Shown piece by piece: positions 1 to 7,888 of a DNA stretch of 64,000 nt (positions within the stretch are counted from its first letter, which is position 1; each line of letters begins with the position of its first letter). Under the pieces are notes generated by a model. It did not search any database, was not told the DNA's origin, and worked only from the letters and a program-made list of their open reading frames with translations. Origin of the DNA: an uncultured Spirochaeta sp. (lineage in GTDB: Bacteria > Spirochaetota > Spirochaetia > DSM-27196 > Alkalispirochaetaceae); NCBI GenBank assembly GCA_913030605.1, contig CAJWEZ010000001.1, positions 1-64,000 of the forward strand, given 5' to 3'. The translations under genes and the position numbers were made by a program.

Positions 1-1362
1 CCCTGCGAGCCTTGGCGCTGTCAACGAGATCAGTCCACGCAGTCACAACAGAATCCCTGTACTGCTGGATGTCGGCCGAGTGCGGGTTGCCCTTGGCCTG
101 AAGCTCGTTCGCGGAGCTCTTAAACGCCTCCACACGCGGCAGAAACAGCGCCACGCTGCTGTCGGCTGCGTCCTGTTTGCTCAGCAGCGTCTGCACCGCA
201 GTGAGGTCCTTGCCGTAGTTGGCGGCCTCCTGCGGTGACAAGGTCTTGTCCTTTACCCACGACAAAATTGACTCCGCCTCCCGGCTGAACGTGAGGTAGT
301 CCAGTCGCCCAGCAAGCGCGTCCTTGCGCTCCTTTGCCGAGGACGTCAGCGCCTTCATCGCGCCGTCCAGCTCGCCAACCATCTCCTCAATCTCGGCAGC
401 GCGGTGGTTCCCCGCAGCCACCAGCTTGCGGCCCGTCGCCACCATCTCTGCCGCCTGCCGCCCGTGCTCAGCCAGGTCGACCTCAAACGCGTCGTGCTTC
501 CTCGACAGCGCCTGTGCGCCCGAGAGCGTCTGGATGTCTGCCACGTCCGTCATCATCGCCTGCTTCTCCGCAACCCACGACAGCTCCTCGTCCACGTCCG
601 CCGTCAGCTGCTGGAACGAGATGGCTTCTGCCAGCTTCGCCCCACGCGCCTTGCTCTGCCCCAGCAGCGCCTCCCACGCCTGCTCCAGCACCCTTCGCCG
701 CGCGTCGAGCGTCTCTGCCGCGTAGTGGCCTGAGGAAACAAGCTGCGCAGTTTGCTCCAGCACAGCACGCACCTTGCCCTCGTGTGCACGCACCTCCTCC
801 TCAAAGTGCTCGTGCTTCTTCTGCAGGTTCTGCGCCCCAGTCAGGTCCTTGCCAAAGTCCTCCGACGCGGCCACACGCGCCCGGTCCCTGATCCACTCCT
901 CCTCGTCATCAATGGCCCGCAGCGCCTTCTGCAGCTGCAGCGACGCCTCAAGGCGCGTGCGCCGCTCCCCAGCGCGCGCCTGCACCGCCGCAAACCGCCC
1001 GCTAATCTGCTCCTGCCGCGCGCGGATGTTGTCTGCGTCAAAGTGGCCCGCGTCAAGAAACGCCTGCGCCTGCTGCGAAATCTCGTCAATGCGCCCTTGG
1101 TGAGCAGCCACGTCTGCCTCAACAAGCTCGTGCTTCTTCAGCAGCGACTGCACGCCAGGCAGGTCCTTGCCCACGTCTTGCGACGCAAGCTGCAGCTCAA
1201 CCTCTGCCAGCCAAAAATCAACGTCCTCGAGGCTCACGTTGAACTGCTGGAGCTCCTCGGCGTCGCTGAGCTTGCTGCTCTTGTCCTCGGACTGCGAGCA
1301 CAGCCCGCGCCACGCCCGCTCCAGCTCGGCAATGCGGTCCGAGATGGGCGCCGCATGCCCCG
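1..1362 (-). CDS. Partial alpha-spectrin-like protein (eukaryotic), runs off window start
   Basis: The minus strand is open without a stop from about 1362 to base 1; the ORF track misses it because neither start nor stop lies inside. It translates to about 450 residues of tandem ~106-residue spectrin repeats: one partial repeat then about four complete or nearly complete ones. Diagnostic features repeat in register: the A-helix Trp (DFWLAEVE, EEWIRDRA, LSWVAEKQ, ILSWVKDK), the GKDL motif, the B-helix LLKKHE / LQKKHEHFE, and a C-helix Trp (LERAWRGL, LEQAWEAL). The repeat order and wording resemble the C-terminal third of animal alpha-spectrin (compare DFGKDLTGAQNLQKKH with the alphaII DYGRDLTGVQNLRKKH). 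Spectrin cross-links actin under eukaryotic membranes and has no known bacterial role. No introns or frameshifts are seen. Most likely a eukaryotic read joined to a bacterial contig; transfer is the less likely alternative. Confidence 0.85.
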
Positions 1363-1363
1363 G

Positions 1364-1771
1364 GGCCAGACGGCGTTCGAGCGCTTCCCCACGGGAACCT
1401 ACCGCGTTCGAGTGTCACAACGCCGCGGTGGCACACCCACAACGCTCGCCGATACCGAGGTGACCGTGGGGGACGGCGCGTCGGTGACCGTGTCAGCGGA
1501 TGTCCCACGGGTTACCGAGGCGGAACGTACAGCGCTCTCGGCCGCGGTTTCCTCCAACGACCGTGGGGCGGTTCTGCGGCGCGTGTCGGAACTCCCGCTG
1601 GACGCTACGGCGCGGCGGGCGGTGCTGGACGAGTATCTGCCCGGAGCCTCGCTGTCATCGGAGGAACAGACCGCCGTGGCGATTCATGAGTTCACAATGC
1701 CCGGGGGCAGCCCGACACCGACGGTGGTGCGCGAGCGGGTGGGCGAGATTGCGGAGCTGGCAGAGAGGTAG
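1364..1771 (+). CDS. C-terminal fragment of a bacterial PEGA-like domain protein (5' end missing)
   Basis: In the plus frame used by ORF 752..1771, bacterial-looking sequence starts abruptly near 1364 and gives about 135 residues to the stop. The first 45 residues (FERFPTGTYRVRVS, then TLADTEVTVGDG) have the beta-rich 'lP.GtYrvrV' pattern of PEGA-type carbohydrate-binding or surface domains. The rest is an acidic helical tail without a recognised family. The upstream part of ORF 752..1771 is only the antisense of the spectrin sequence, so the reported ATG at 752 is spurious and the true N-terminal part is lost at the junction. Whether the intact protein was exported cannot be seen. Confidence 0.55.
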   Translation, partial: GQTAFERFPTGTYRVRVSQRRGGTPTTLADTEVTVGDGASVTVSADVPRVTEAERTALSAAVSSNDRGAVLRRVSELPLDATARRAVLDEYLPGASLSSEEQTAVAIHEFTMPGGSPTPTVVRERVGEIAELAER

Positions 1772-1828
1772 CGCGGGAGCGTGGCCACACCCCGCGCCGG
1801 TCAGCGGGCAATCCCCGGTGGAGCAGGG

Positions 1829-2716
1829 CTAGTGCGACCGCGCGTCATCCAGCAGACTCTGGACGTAGTAGTTTTCGTCCTCCCGGGCGACCGTGTCCGC
1901 GTCCAGCGTCCGCACAGCACCGGTGCCGTCGTTGGTCTCCACGGCGAGGTCGATCGTGGCGCCGGCGGCAATGACGGAGGATGCCATATTCCAATCGGTA
2001 CGCGTTGCGATGATCAGTGGCGTGTCCCGGAACGGAGCCGACCCGTCCGCCGGCGTACGTATCCGCACTGCGTCGAGGTCAGCGCCGTGCTCCGCCAGCA
2101 TCGTCACGATGTCGTAGGCGACCTGTTCAACCGCCGGATGAATCGGTGAGAACCGGTATTGGCCGTCGGTGCCGCGCTCCTCGCACTCGACGTTCGGGTC
2201 GGCGCTGGCGTCCAGCAACATGCCGGCGGCCTCCGTATCCGCCGTCTCCGCTGCAATGCACAGCGGGTAGGTGACCGCGCCGTCCGGCTGAACGATCGGC
2301 GCGTCGGGGTCCACACCCACCTGCTCCAGCATGAACGTAAGGTCGTAGGGCCCCGGGGCGTGATCGATGAACGCGCGAATCAGCTGCCCGTCCAGTGACT
2401 CCGGCGTGTCGATAAAGGCGCCGTAGGTCCACACGATGTGCCCGCCGTCGTCGAGGATCGCGAGCCAGTAATCGTTCATCTCGCCGATGGGCACCCGCTC
2501 CGGGCCGCGGGAGACAATGACCACCTCATCCCCGGTGTTCAGGTGGCCGGCTACACGCGCGGAAAGGGTGGGGGTGTCGCGAATCCGAAGCCGATCGGCG
2601 TTGACGACCCCGGTGAACGGTCTGTGGTCCGGGGTGTGCGCCTGTGCCGGTGCCTGCACCGGAACGCCGGAGCCGAACGCCGCAACCAGGAACAGAACCA
2701 GCACCGTGTGTCCCAT
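1829..2716 (-). CDS. Exported SH3-like / ankyrin-repeat protein
   Basis: A 295-residue protein with a strong ribosome site (GGGAGG) six bases before the ATG. Residues 1-26 form a signal peptide (VLVLFLVAAFGSG, cleavage near AQA). Residues about 35-105 read as a bacterial SH3 domain (ADRLRIRDTPTLSARVAG, then GDEVVIVSRG), a fold that binds cell wall or peptides. Residues about 150-260 contain ankyrin-like repeats (AAGMLLDASADPNVE, IVTMLAEHGADLDA, TPLIIATRTDW), which mediate protein contacts. The architecture suggests a periplasmic binding or scaffold protein; no enzymatic motif is seen. It faces the truncated PEGA gene and is divergent from the LacI gene. Exact role unknown. Confidence 0.7.
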   Translation of the reverse strand: MGHTVLVLFLVAAFGSGVPVQAPAQAHTPDHRPFTGVVNADRLRIRDTPTLSARVAGHLNTGDEVVIVSRGPERVPIGEMNDYWLAILDDGGHIVWTYGAFIDTPESLDGQLIRAFIDHAPGPYDLTFMLEQVGVDPDAPIVQPDGAVTYPLCIAAETADTEAAGMLLDASADPNVECEERGTDGQYRFSPIHPAVEQVAYDIVTMLAEHGADLDAVRIRTPADGSAPFRDTPLIIATRTDWNMASSVIAAGATIDLAVETNDGTGAVRTLDADTVAREDENYYVQSLLDDARSH

Positions 2717-2787
2717 ATCCGCCTCCCTTCAAACCCAAGAATTTCTGTAAAGATTAACCGATCCGGCCCCTGAGCGCGAATTTTCCT

Positions 2788-2816
2788 TTGACAACGGCGG
2801 AGACAGGGGCTACGAT
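2788..2816 (+). promoter_or_regulatory. Sigma-70-type promoter of the ribose-type operon
   Basis: A perfect -35 TTGACA (2788-2793) is followed after exactly 17 bases by TACGAT (2811-2816) as -10. The predicted start falls near 2823, inside the operator repeats, so repressor binding would block initiation. It drives the LacI gene and, through overlapping genes, the whole transport operon. Confidence 0.7.
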
Positions 2817-2821
2817 ACCTG

Positions 2822-2858
2822 TAAATCGATTACGCAATCGATTACGCAAACGATTGCG
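2822..2858 (+). promoter_or_regulatory. Three tandem 12-bp LacI-family operator units
   Basis: Three consecutive 12-bp units (TAAATCGATTAC, GCAATCGATTAC, GCAAACGATTGC) each centre on CGAT with a strict 12-bp period. The last forms the near palindrome CGCAAACGATTGCG with a central CG, the classical LacI/PurR-type operator layout. They sit directly over the predicted transcription start and 21 bp before the LacI start codon, which implies autorepression. Confidence 0.7.
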
Positions 2859-2879
2859 CGAGAGGAAGCACCGAACACG

Positions 2880-3932
2880 ATGGCGACGATGAAGGACGTT
2901 GCGGCGCGCTCCGGCGTGTCCACGGCAACGGTCAGCCACATCATCAACAACACCCGCCCGGTGAGCGACGAGTTGCGGGAGCGTGTCCTGGCGGCGATCC
3001 GGGAGCTGGACTACCGGCCCTACGGCCTGGCCCGCAGTCTCCGCCGCCGCACGTCGCGGACGGTTGGCGTGCTCGTGCCGGACAACACCAACCCGTATTT
3101 CGCAGAGATGGCGCGATTGCTGGAGGATCACTTCTTTGCCCAGGGCTACAACGTGATCATCTGCAACACCGAACAGGATCCGTCCAAGGAGGAGGTGTAC
3201 CTCGATCTGCTTCTGGAGAAGGCGGTCGATGGAATCGTGTTTGTGTCCACGGGGAACGACCCGGAGGCGATCGACAAGCTCAACCGCGGGACCACGCCGT
3301 GTGTGCTCGTGGACCGCGACATCGATTCCCTGGCGGTGGACCGGGTGCTCTCGGACAACCTTGCCGGCGCCTACGAGGCGACCCGCTATCTGCTCGAGCT
3401 GGGGCACCGGCGCGTCGCGTGCATCAGCGGGCCGCAGGGGCTGGCGTCGACCACCGACCGTCTGCGCGGTTACCAGCGGGCGATGGCGGAGGCCGGCCTG
3501 GCGGAACGCGTGGTCCACGGGGATTTCCAGATCGAGAGCGGACGGGCGGCGCTGGTGGAGCTGATGTCCTCAGGCGACCGGCCCACGGCCGTGTTTTCGT
3601 CCAACGACCTTATGGCGCTCGGTGCGATCAACGCAGCGGCCGCCGCGGGGATTCGCATCCCGGATGAGCTTTCGGTCGTGGGATTCGACGATATCGCTTT
3701 TGCCGCCTACGCGGTCCCGCCGCTGACAACGGTCCGGCAGGCGAAGGAAGAGATCGCGATGCGCACCGTCCAGACGCTCCTTGGTGAACGCGGCCGACAC
3801 GACGACGCCGCCGGCGACGGACGCAAACACCAGGGTGGTGGCACCGAGTCCTGGGTGGTGAAGCCGGAGCTCGTGGTGCGGGCGTCGGTGGCGCCGCCGG
3901 CGCCGATCGATACAGCGGAGGAAGAGTCATGA
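2880..3932 (+). CDS. LacI-family transcriptional regulator of the ribose-type operon
   Basis: A 350-residue regulator of normal family length. Residues 1-60 are the LacI helix-turn-helix and hinge (TMKDVAARSGVSTATVSHII, then YRPYGLARSLR). Residues 60-330 are a periplasmic-binding-protein-like sensor (VGVLVPDNTNPYFAEM, VVGFDDIAFA) that would bind a pentose or related sugar. It overlaps the RbsD start by ATGA, making it the first gene of the operon, and lies just downstream of the triple operator it probably binds. The ligand is inferred from its neighbours only. The C-terminal tail has a slightly long insert around GRHDDAAGDG. Confidence 0.9.
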   Translation: MATMKDVAARSGVSTATVSHIINNTRPVSDELRERVLAAIRELDYRPYGLARSLRRRTSRTVGVLVPDNTNPYFAEMARLLEDHFFAQGYNVIICNTEQDPSKEEVYLDLLLEKAVDGIVFVSTGNDPEAIDKLNRGTTPCVLVDRDIDSLAVDRVLSDNLAGAYEATRYLLELGHRRVACISGPQGLASTTDRLRGYQRAMAEAGLAERVVHGDFQIESGRAALVELMSSGDRPTAVFSSNDLMALGAINAAAAAGIRIPDELSVVGFDDIAFAAYAVPPLTTVRQAKEEIAMRTVQTLLGERGRHDDAAGDGRKHQGGGTESWVVKPELVVRASVAPPAPIDTAEEES

Positions 3933-4324
3933 AGCAGCACGGAACGCTCAATCGACAACTCTCGTGGACGATCGCGTCCATGGGCCACACCGACGCGATC
4001 GTCGTCGCCGACGCGGGACTGCCGATCCCCGATTCCACCGAGCGGATCGACCTTGCTCTCCGGGAGGGCGTCCCGGGATTCCTGGAAACGGTGAAAACGG
4101 TCCTGGAAGACCTCAAGGTGGAACGCGCGGTGGTCGCGGCGGAGACGCTGGAGCGGAGTCCTGAGCTCCATGGAAAGCTCACGGCTCTGCTGGGGGACAT
4201 CCCCGTGGACTCGGTGAGCCACGAGGAGCTCAAAGACCGGACCTCCTCGGCCAGGGCGGTGGTGCGAACCGGTGAGTTCACGCCCTTTGCCAACGTGATT
4301 CTGTATTCGGGAGTGGTGTTTTGA
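3929..4324 (+). CDS. rbsD: D-ribose pyranase (RbsD/FucU family)
   Basis: A 131-residue protein of the usual RbsD length. It has the conserved N-terminal segment with the catalytic His and Asp (ASMGHTDAIVVADAGLPIP) and the C-terminal TGEFTPFANVIL motif of the family. RbsD is a cytoplasmic mutarotase that interconverts pyranose and furanose forms of ribose as it enters the cell. The gene overlaps its neighbours on both sides (ATGA with the LacI gene, TTGA with the permease), so translation is probably coupled. No ribokinase gene is present in the operon. FucU-type fucose mutarotase activity is the main alternative. Confidence 0.85.
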   Translation: MKQHGTLNRQLSWTIASMGHTDAIVVADAGLPIPDSTERIDLALREGVPGFLETVKTVLEDLKVERAVVAAETLERSPELHGKLTALLGDIPVDSVSHEELKDRTSSARAVVRTGEFTPFANVILYSGVVF

Positions 4325-5265
4325 CGACGACCTTTGACCTGGGAGCACTGTTCCGACGCTTTGGACTGCTGATAGCGATCGCGGTGCTCGTGTTTGGGCT
4401 CGCGCTCCTGTCTCCGCAGTTTCTGGCGGTGCAGAACGTGCTCAACCTGCTGTTGCAGGCGACCGTCAACGCGATCATCGCCGCCGGTATGACGCTGGTG
4501 ATCCTCACCGCCGGTATCGACCTTTCCGTTGGATCGGTCCTGGCGCTCACGGCGGTCATCACGGCGGATGTGCTGCAGGCCGGTGTGCCGGTGGTACTCG
4601 CGGTGGTGATCGGACTGGGCGCCGGTGCAGTGACCGGGCTGGTCAACGGCCTGCTCATTACGCTCGGGCGTATTCCACCGTTTATCGCCACGCTCGGGAT
4701 GATGACACTGGCCCGGGGGCTGGCGTTGAGCTACGCGCAGGGACGACCGATCACGGGACTGCCGGATCGCTTTCTGCTGGTCGGAACCTCGTCGATGCTG
4801 GGCATTCCGACGCCAATCTGGATCACGGCGGTAGTCTACGGCGCCGGGATGTTCGTGCTTCGCCGGACGGTGCTGGGGCGCTACATCTACGCGATCGGCA
4901 ACAGCTCCCGCGCCGCGCGATTCACCGGCATTCCGGTTCGCTCGGCGACGGTGGCGGTGTACGTCATCTCCGGGGCCCTGGCGGCTCTCGCGGGGATGAT
5001 TCTGACCGCACGCCTCAACTCCGCCCAGCCGATCATGGGGCTGCAGTACGAGCTGAACGCGATCGCTGCGGTGGTCGTCGGCGGCGCCGCCCTCAGCGGC
5101 GGAGAAGGGGGCCTCGGCGGCACGTTCCTTGGCGCCCTGCTCATGGCGATTATCGCCAACGCGATCAACATCCTGAACATCTCGCCCTTCGTGGCGCAGG
5201 TGCTCCAGGGAAGTGTCATTCTCGCGGCATTGCTCCTGCACGGGCTGTCGCGACGGAACCAATGA
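4321..5265 (+). CDS. rbsC: Ribose-type ABC transporter permease, first copy (RbsC family)
   Basis: A 314-residue integral membrane protein with 8-10 predicted segments. It carries the BPD_transp_2 hallmarks TAGIDLSVGSVLAL in the first third and ELNAIAAVVVGGAALSGG near the C terminus, the cytoplasmic loop that contacts the RbsA ATPase. It forms the channel for sugar import. Start is a TTG overlapping the RbsD stop. A second, diverged permease is encoded at the end of the same operon, which suggests a heterodimeric channel as in LsrC/LsrD, or two alternative transporters. Confidence 0.9.
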   Translation: MTTTFDLGALFRRFGLLIAIAVLVFGLALLSPQFLAVQNVLNLLLQATVNAIIAAGMTLVILTAGIDLSVGSVLALTAVITADVLQAGVPVVLAVVIGLGAGAVTGLVNGLLITLGRIPPFIATLGMMTLARGLALSYAQGRPITGLPDRFLLVGTSSMLGIPTPIWITAVVYGAGMFVLRRTVLGRYIYAIGNSSRAARFTGIPVRSATVAVYVISGALAALAGMILTARLNSAQPIMGLQYELNAIAAVVVGGAALSGGEGGLGGTFLGALLMAIIANAINILNISPFVAQVLQGSVILAALLLHGLSRRNQ

Positions 5266-5271
5266 AGAAAA

Positions 5272-5290
5272 CCGGCCTCGTTGGGGCCGG
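5272..5290 (+). other. Intercistronic stem-loop between rbsC and rbsB
   Basis: CCGGCC (5272-5277), a 7-base loop, then GGCCGG (5285-5290): a perfect 6-bp GC stem ahead of the binding-protein ribosome site. Such hairpins commonly stabilise or set differential expression of the abundant binding-protein message. There is no U tract, so it is not a full terminator. Confidence 0.45.
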
Positions 5291-5315
5291 AGGAAATCAT
5301 GAAGGAGGGAATATC

Positions 5316-6251
5316 ATGAGACGCACACTTTCGATTCTCGTCTCGCTTCTGCTCGTGGTGAGTGGATTTGCATTTGCCGGAGGCAGTCAGGAGGCCGGCG
5401 AGTCGGCGGCGCAGGAAGCGGCCGAATCGGGGCCGATGGTGATCGGTCTGTCGGTCTCCACGCTGAACAACCCGTTCTTCGTCACGCTCCGTGACGGTGC
5501 CCAGGAGACCGCCGACGGTCTGGGGGTTGAGCTGGTTGTCGTGGACAGTCAGGACGATCCCGCCCGCGAGGCGAGCAACATTCAGGACCTCATCCAGCAG
5601 GGCGTGGATGCACTGCTGATCAACCCGACCGACTCCGACGCGGTGGTCCCGAGCGTCCAGCGCGCCAACCAGGCCGGCATTCCGGTCTTCACGGTTGACC
5701 GCGGCGCCAACGGTGGTGAGGTTGTGGCCCACATCGCAAGCGACAACGTCGCCGGTGGTGAGATGGCCGCCAACTATCTCATCGACGCGATCGGTGGCAG
5801 CGGCAAGGTCGTGGAGCTCCAGGGCATCCCGGGTACCTCCGCCGCCCGTGACCGTGGCGAGGGATTCAACAACGTGGTGAACGACACCTCCGGTGTTGAG
5901 ATCGTCGCAGCGCAGACCGCCAACTTCAACCGGACCGAGGGCCTCAACGTGTTCCAGAACATCCTGCAGGCTGAGCCGGAGATCGACGGCGTATTCGCCC
6001 ACAACGACGAGATGATTCTCGGTGCGCTGCAGGCGGCGGAGGCCGCCGGTCGTGCCGACCAGATCGTGTTCGTCGGCTTCGACGCGGTCGATGACGCCGT
6101 TGCTGCGGTCGAGGACGGTCGCCTCGCGGCCACCGTGGCGCAGCAGCCGTCCGAGATCGGTTCGCTCGGTGTGAGCACGGCGGTGACGTACCTGGAAGGT
6201 CAGGACGTGGACTCCTACATTCCGGTTCCGCTGAGTCTGGTAACCCAGTAG
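5316..6251 (+). CDS. rbsB: Ribose-type periplasmic sugar-binding protein
   Basis: A 311-residue protein from the ATG at 5316, chosen because AAGGAGG lies just upstream; the ORF-track start at 5262 is too early. The N terminus is a signal peptide (LSILVSLLLVVSGFAFA) followed by GGSQEA, the spirochaete-style export region. The mature part is a type I periplasmic binding protein (Peripla_BP_4): IGLSVSTLNNPFFVTLRDGA, NPTDSDAVV, GIPVFTVDRGA, IFAHNDEM-like VFAHNDEMILGALQ and VGFDAVDDAVAAV. It delivers sugar to the RbsC-type permeases. No Cys is visible at the cleavage site, so it is probably soluble rather than a lipoprotein. Confidence 0.92.
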   Translation: MRRTLSILVSLLLVVSGFAFAGGSQEAGESAAQEAAESGPMVIGLSVSTLNNPFFVTLRDGAQETADGLGVELVVVDSQDDPAREASNIQDLIQQGVDALLINPTDSDAVVPSVQRANQAGIPVFTVDRGANGGEVVAHIASDNVAGGEMAANYLIDAIGGSGKVVELQGIPGTSAARDRGEGFNNVVNDTSGVEIVAAQTANFNRTEGLNVFQNILQAEPEIDGVFAHNDEMILGALQAAEAAGRADQIVFVGFDAVDDAVAAVEDGRLAATVAQQPSEIGSLGVSTAVTYLEGQDVDSYIPVPLSLVTQ

Positions 6252-6394
6252 GGCACCCGATCCGGCACAATCGGACGACGGGTCCGACGTCGGGGCGTTC
6301 ATTGGCGTCCCCGGCGTCGACCGGTCGTGCGGCCCGCGTTCCCAGGACCGCGGGCTGCATGACCGACACCGGTCCGAACACAGGAGCAGACGGT

Positions 6395-7888
6395 ATGCAG
6401 TACTCCCTGAAGATGCAGGGAATCCACAAACACTTTCCCGGTGTGCACGCGCTGGACGACGTGTCGTTCGACGTGGAGGCGGGGTCCGTCCACGCCCTGG
6501 TCGGCGAGAACGGCGCGGGAAAATCGACGCTCATGAAACTGATCTCCGGCAGCCTCGTGCCGGACGAGGGGTCGATCGAGGTCTTCGGCGAGGCGGTGCG
6601 TTTTCGCTCCCCGGCGGAGGCGCAGCACCACGGAATCAGCATGATCCACCAGGAACTCACCGTGGTACCGGAGCGCAGCGTCGCGTCCAATATCTTTCTG
6701 GGGCGCGAACCGCGTGCGCTGGGCGGGCTGTTCATCGACTATCGGGCCCTCAACACCCAGGCAAAGGCGCTGCTTGACCGCCTGGATGTGCGGGTCGATC
6801 CCACGGTTCCCATCTCGGAGCTGTCGATCGCGCAGCAGCAGATGGTGGAGGTGGCCAAGGCGCTCTCGTACAACGCCCGCGTCATCATCATGGACGAGCC
6901 CACCAGCTCGCTCACGGAACGCGAAACGGCGACCCTGTTTCGGATCATTCGCGATCTCCGCGCCGACGGTATTACGGTGATCTACATCTCTCACCGTCTG
7001 GAGGAGATCTTCGAAATCTCCGACCGGGTGACCGTACTCCGCGATGGCCGGACGATCCGGACCGATGCCACCGCCGACCTCGACGAGGACACGATCGTGA
7101 GCTCCATGGTCGGGCGTACGATCGACACGATCTTCCCCAAGCGGGAGGTGGAGATCGGCGAGACGATCCTGCACGTGGACGGGCTCTCCGGAAACGGGTT
7201 CCGCGATGTCAGTTTCTCCCTCAGGAAGGGAGAGATCCTCGGCATCTCCGGGCTGGTCGGTGCGGGACGATCGGAGATGGTCCGTGGCCTCATGGGGATC
7301 GATCCCGTCGACGGCGGGTCGATCGACCTGTTCGGTCAGCCGGTCACCACACCGCGCGTGGCGGGAATGATGCGGCGCGGGTTTGCCTTTGTCCCGGAGG
7401 ATCGCAAGGAAGAGGCGCTGTTTCTCGGCATGTCGGTTCGGGACAATCTGGTCGTTTCGCTCCTCTCGCGGCTGTTCCGGTCGGGACTCATTCAGTACGG
7501 TCGCCTCGGTGAGGTGACTGCGCAGTACATCGACAAACTTCGGATCCAGACGCCTTCGCAGGGGCAGTTGATTCGGAACCTCTCCGGGGGAAACCAGCAG
7601 AAGGTGATCATCGCCCGCTGCCTGGCGCTCAAGCCGTCGGTGTTGATTCTGGATGAGCCGACCCGTGGTATCGATGTCGGGGCCAAGGCGGAGATTCACA
7701 CGATCATTGGTGATCTCGCCGCGCAGGGCGTCGGCATCATCATGATTTCATCGGAACTGCCGGAGATACTCGGGGTATCGGACCGGATCGTCGTCATGAA
7801 GGAGGGGCGAGTGGCGGCCCAGCTCGACCGGACCGAGGCAACCCAGGATCTCATCATGCAGAAGGCCGCCACGGGAGGTGGATCGTGA
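6395..7888 (+). CDS. rbsA: Ribose-type ABC transporter double ATPase
   Basis: A 497-residue protein from the ATG at 6395, which has AGGAG eight bases upstream; the track start at 6302 lacks a ribosome site. It has two fused ABC domains. The first has Walker A GENGAGKST, signature LSIAQQQ and Walker B VIIMDEP. The second has the degenerate Walker A GLVGAGRSE usual for this family, and an intact LSGGNQQK and VLILDEPTRG. It powers sugar import through the two permeases. It starts 143 bases after rbsB and overlaps the next permease by GTGA. Confidence 0.93.
   Translation: MQYSLKMQGIHKHFPGVHALDDVSFDVEAGSVHALVGENGAGKSTLMKLISGSLVPDEGSIEVFGEAVRFRSPAEAQHHGISMIHQELTVVPERSVASNIFLGREPRALGGLFIDYRALNTQAKALLDRLDVRVDPTVPISELSIAQQQMVEVAKALSYNARVIIMDEPTSSLTERETATLFRIIRDLRADGITVIYISHRLEEIFEISDRVTVLRDGRTIRTDATADLDEDTIVSSMVGRTIDTIFPKREVEIGETILHVDGLSGNGFRDVSFSLRKGEILGISGLVGAGRSEMVRGLMGIDPVDGGSIDLFGQPVTTPRVAGMMRRGFAFVPEDRKEEALFLGMSVRDNLVVSLLSRLFRSGLIQYGRLGEVTAQYIDKLRIQTPSQGQLIRNLSGGNQQKVIIARCLALKPSVLILDEPTRGIDVGAKAEIHTIIGDLAAQGVGIIMISSELPEILGVSDRIVVMKEGRVAAQLDRTEATQDLIMQKAATGGGS

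Noticed and set aside
752-1771. 339-residue plus-strand ORF as one protein
   Set aside because: Only the last ~135 codons look bacterial; the first ~200 are the antisense of spectrin repeats, so the full ORF is an accident of the junction.
3628-5262. 544-residue minus-strand ORF across the ribose operon
   Set aside because: Runs antisense through three well-supported genes and has no recognisable domain or ribosome site.
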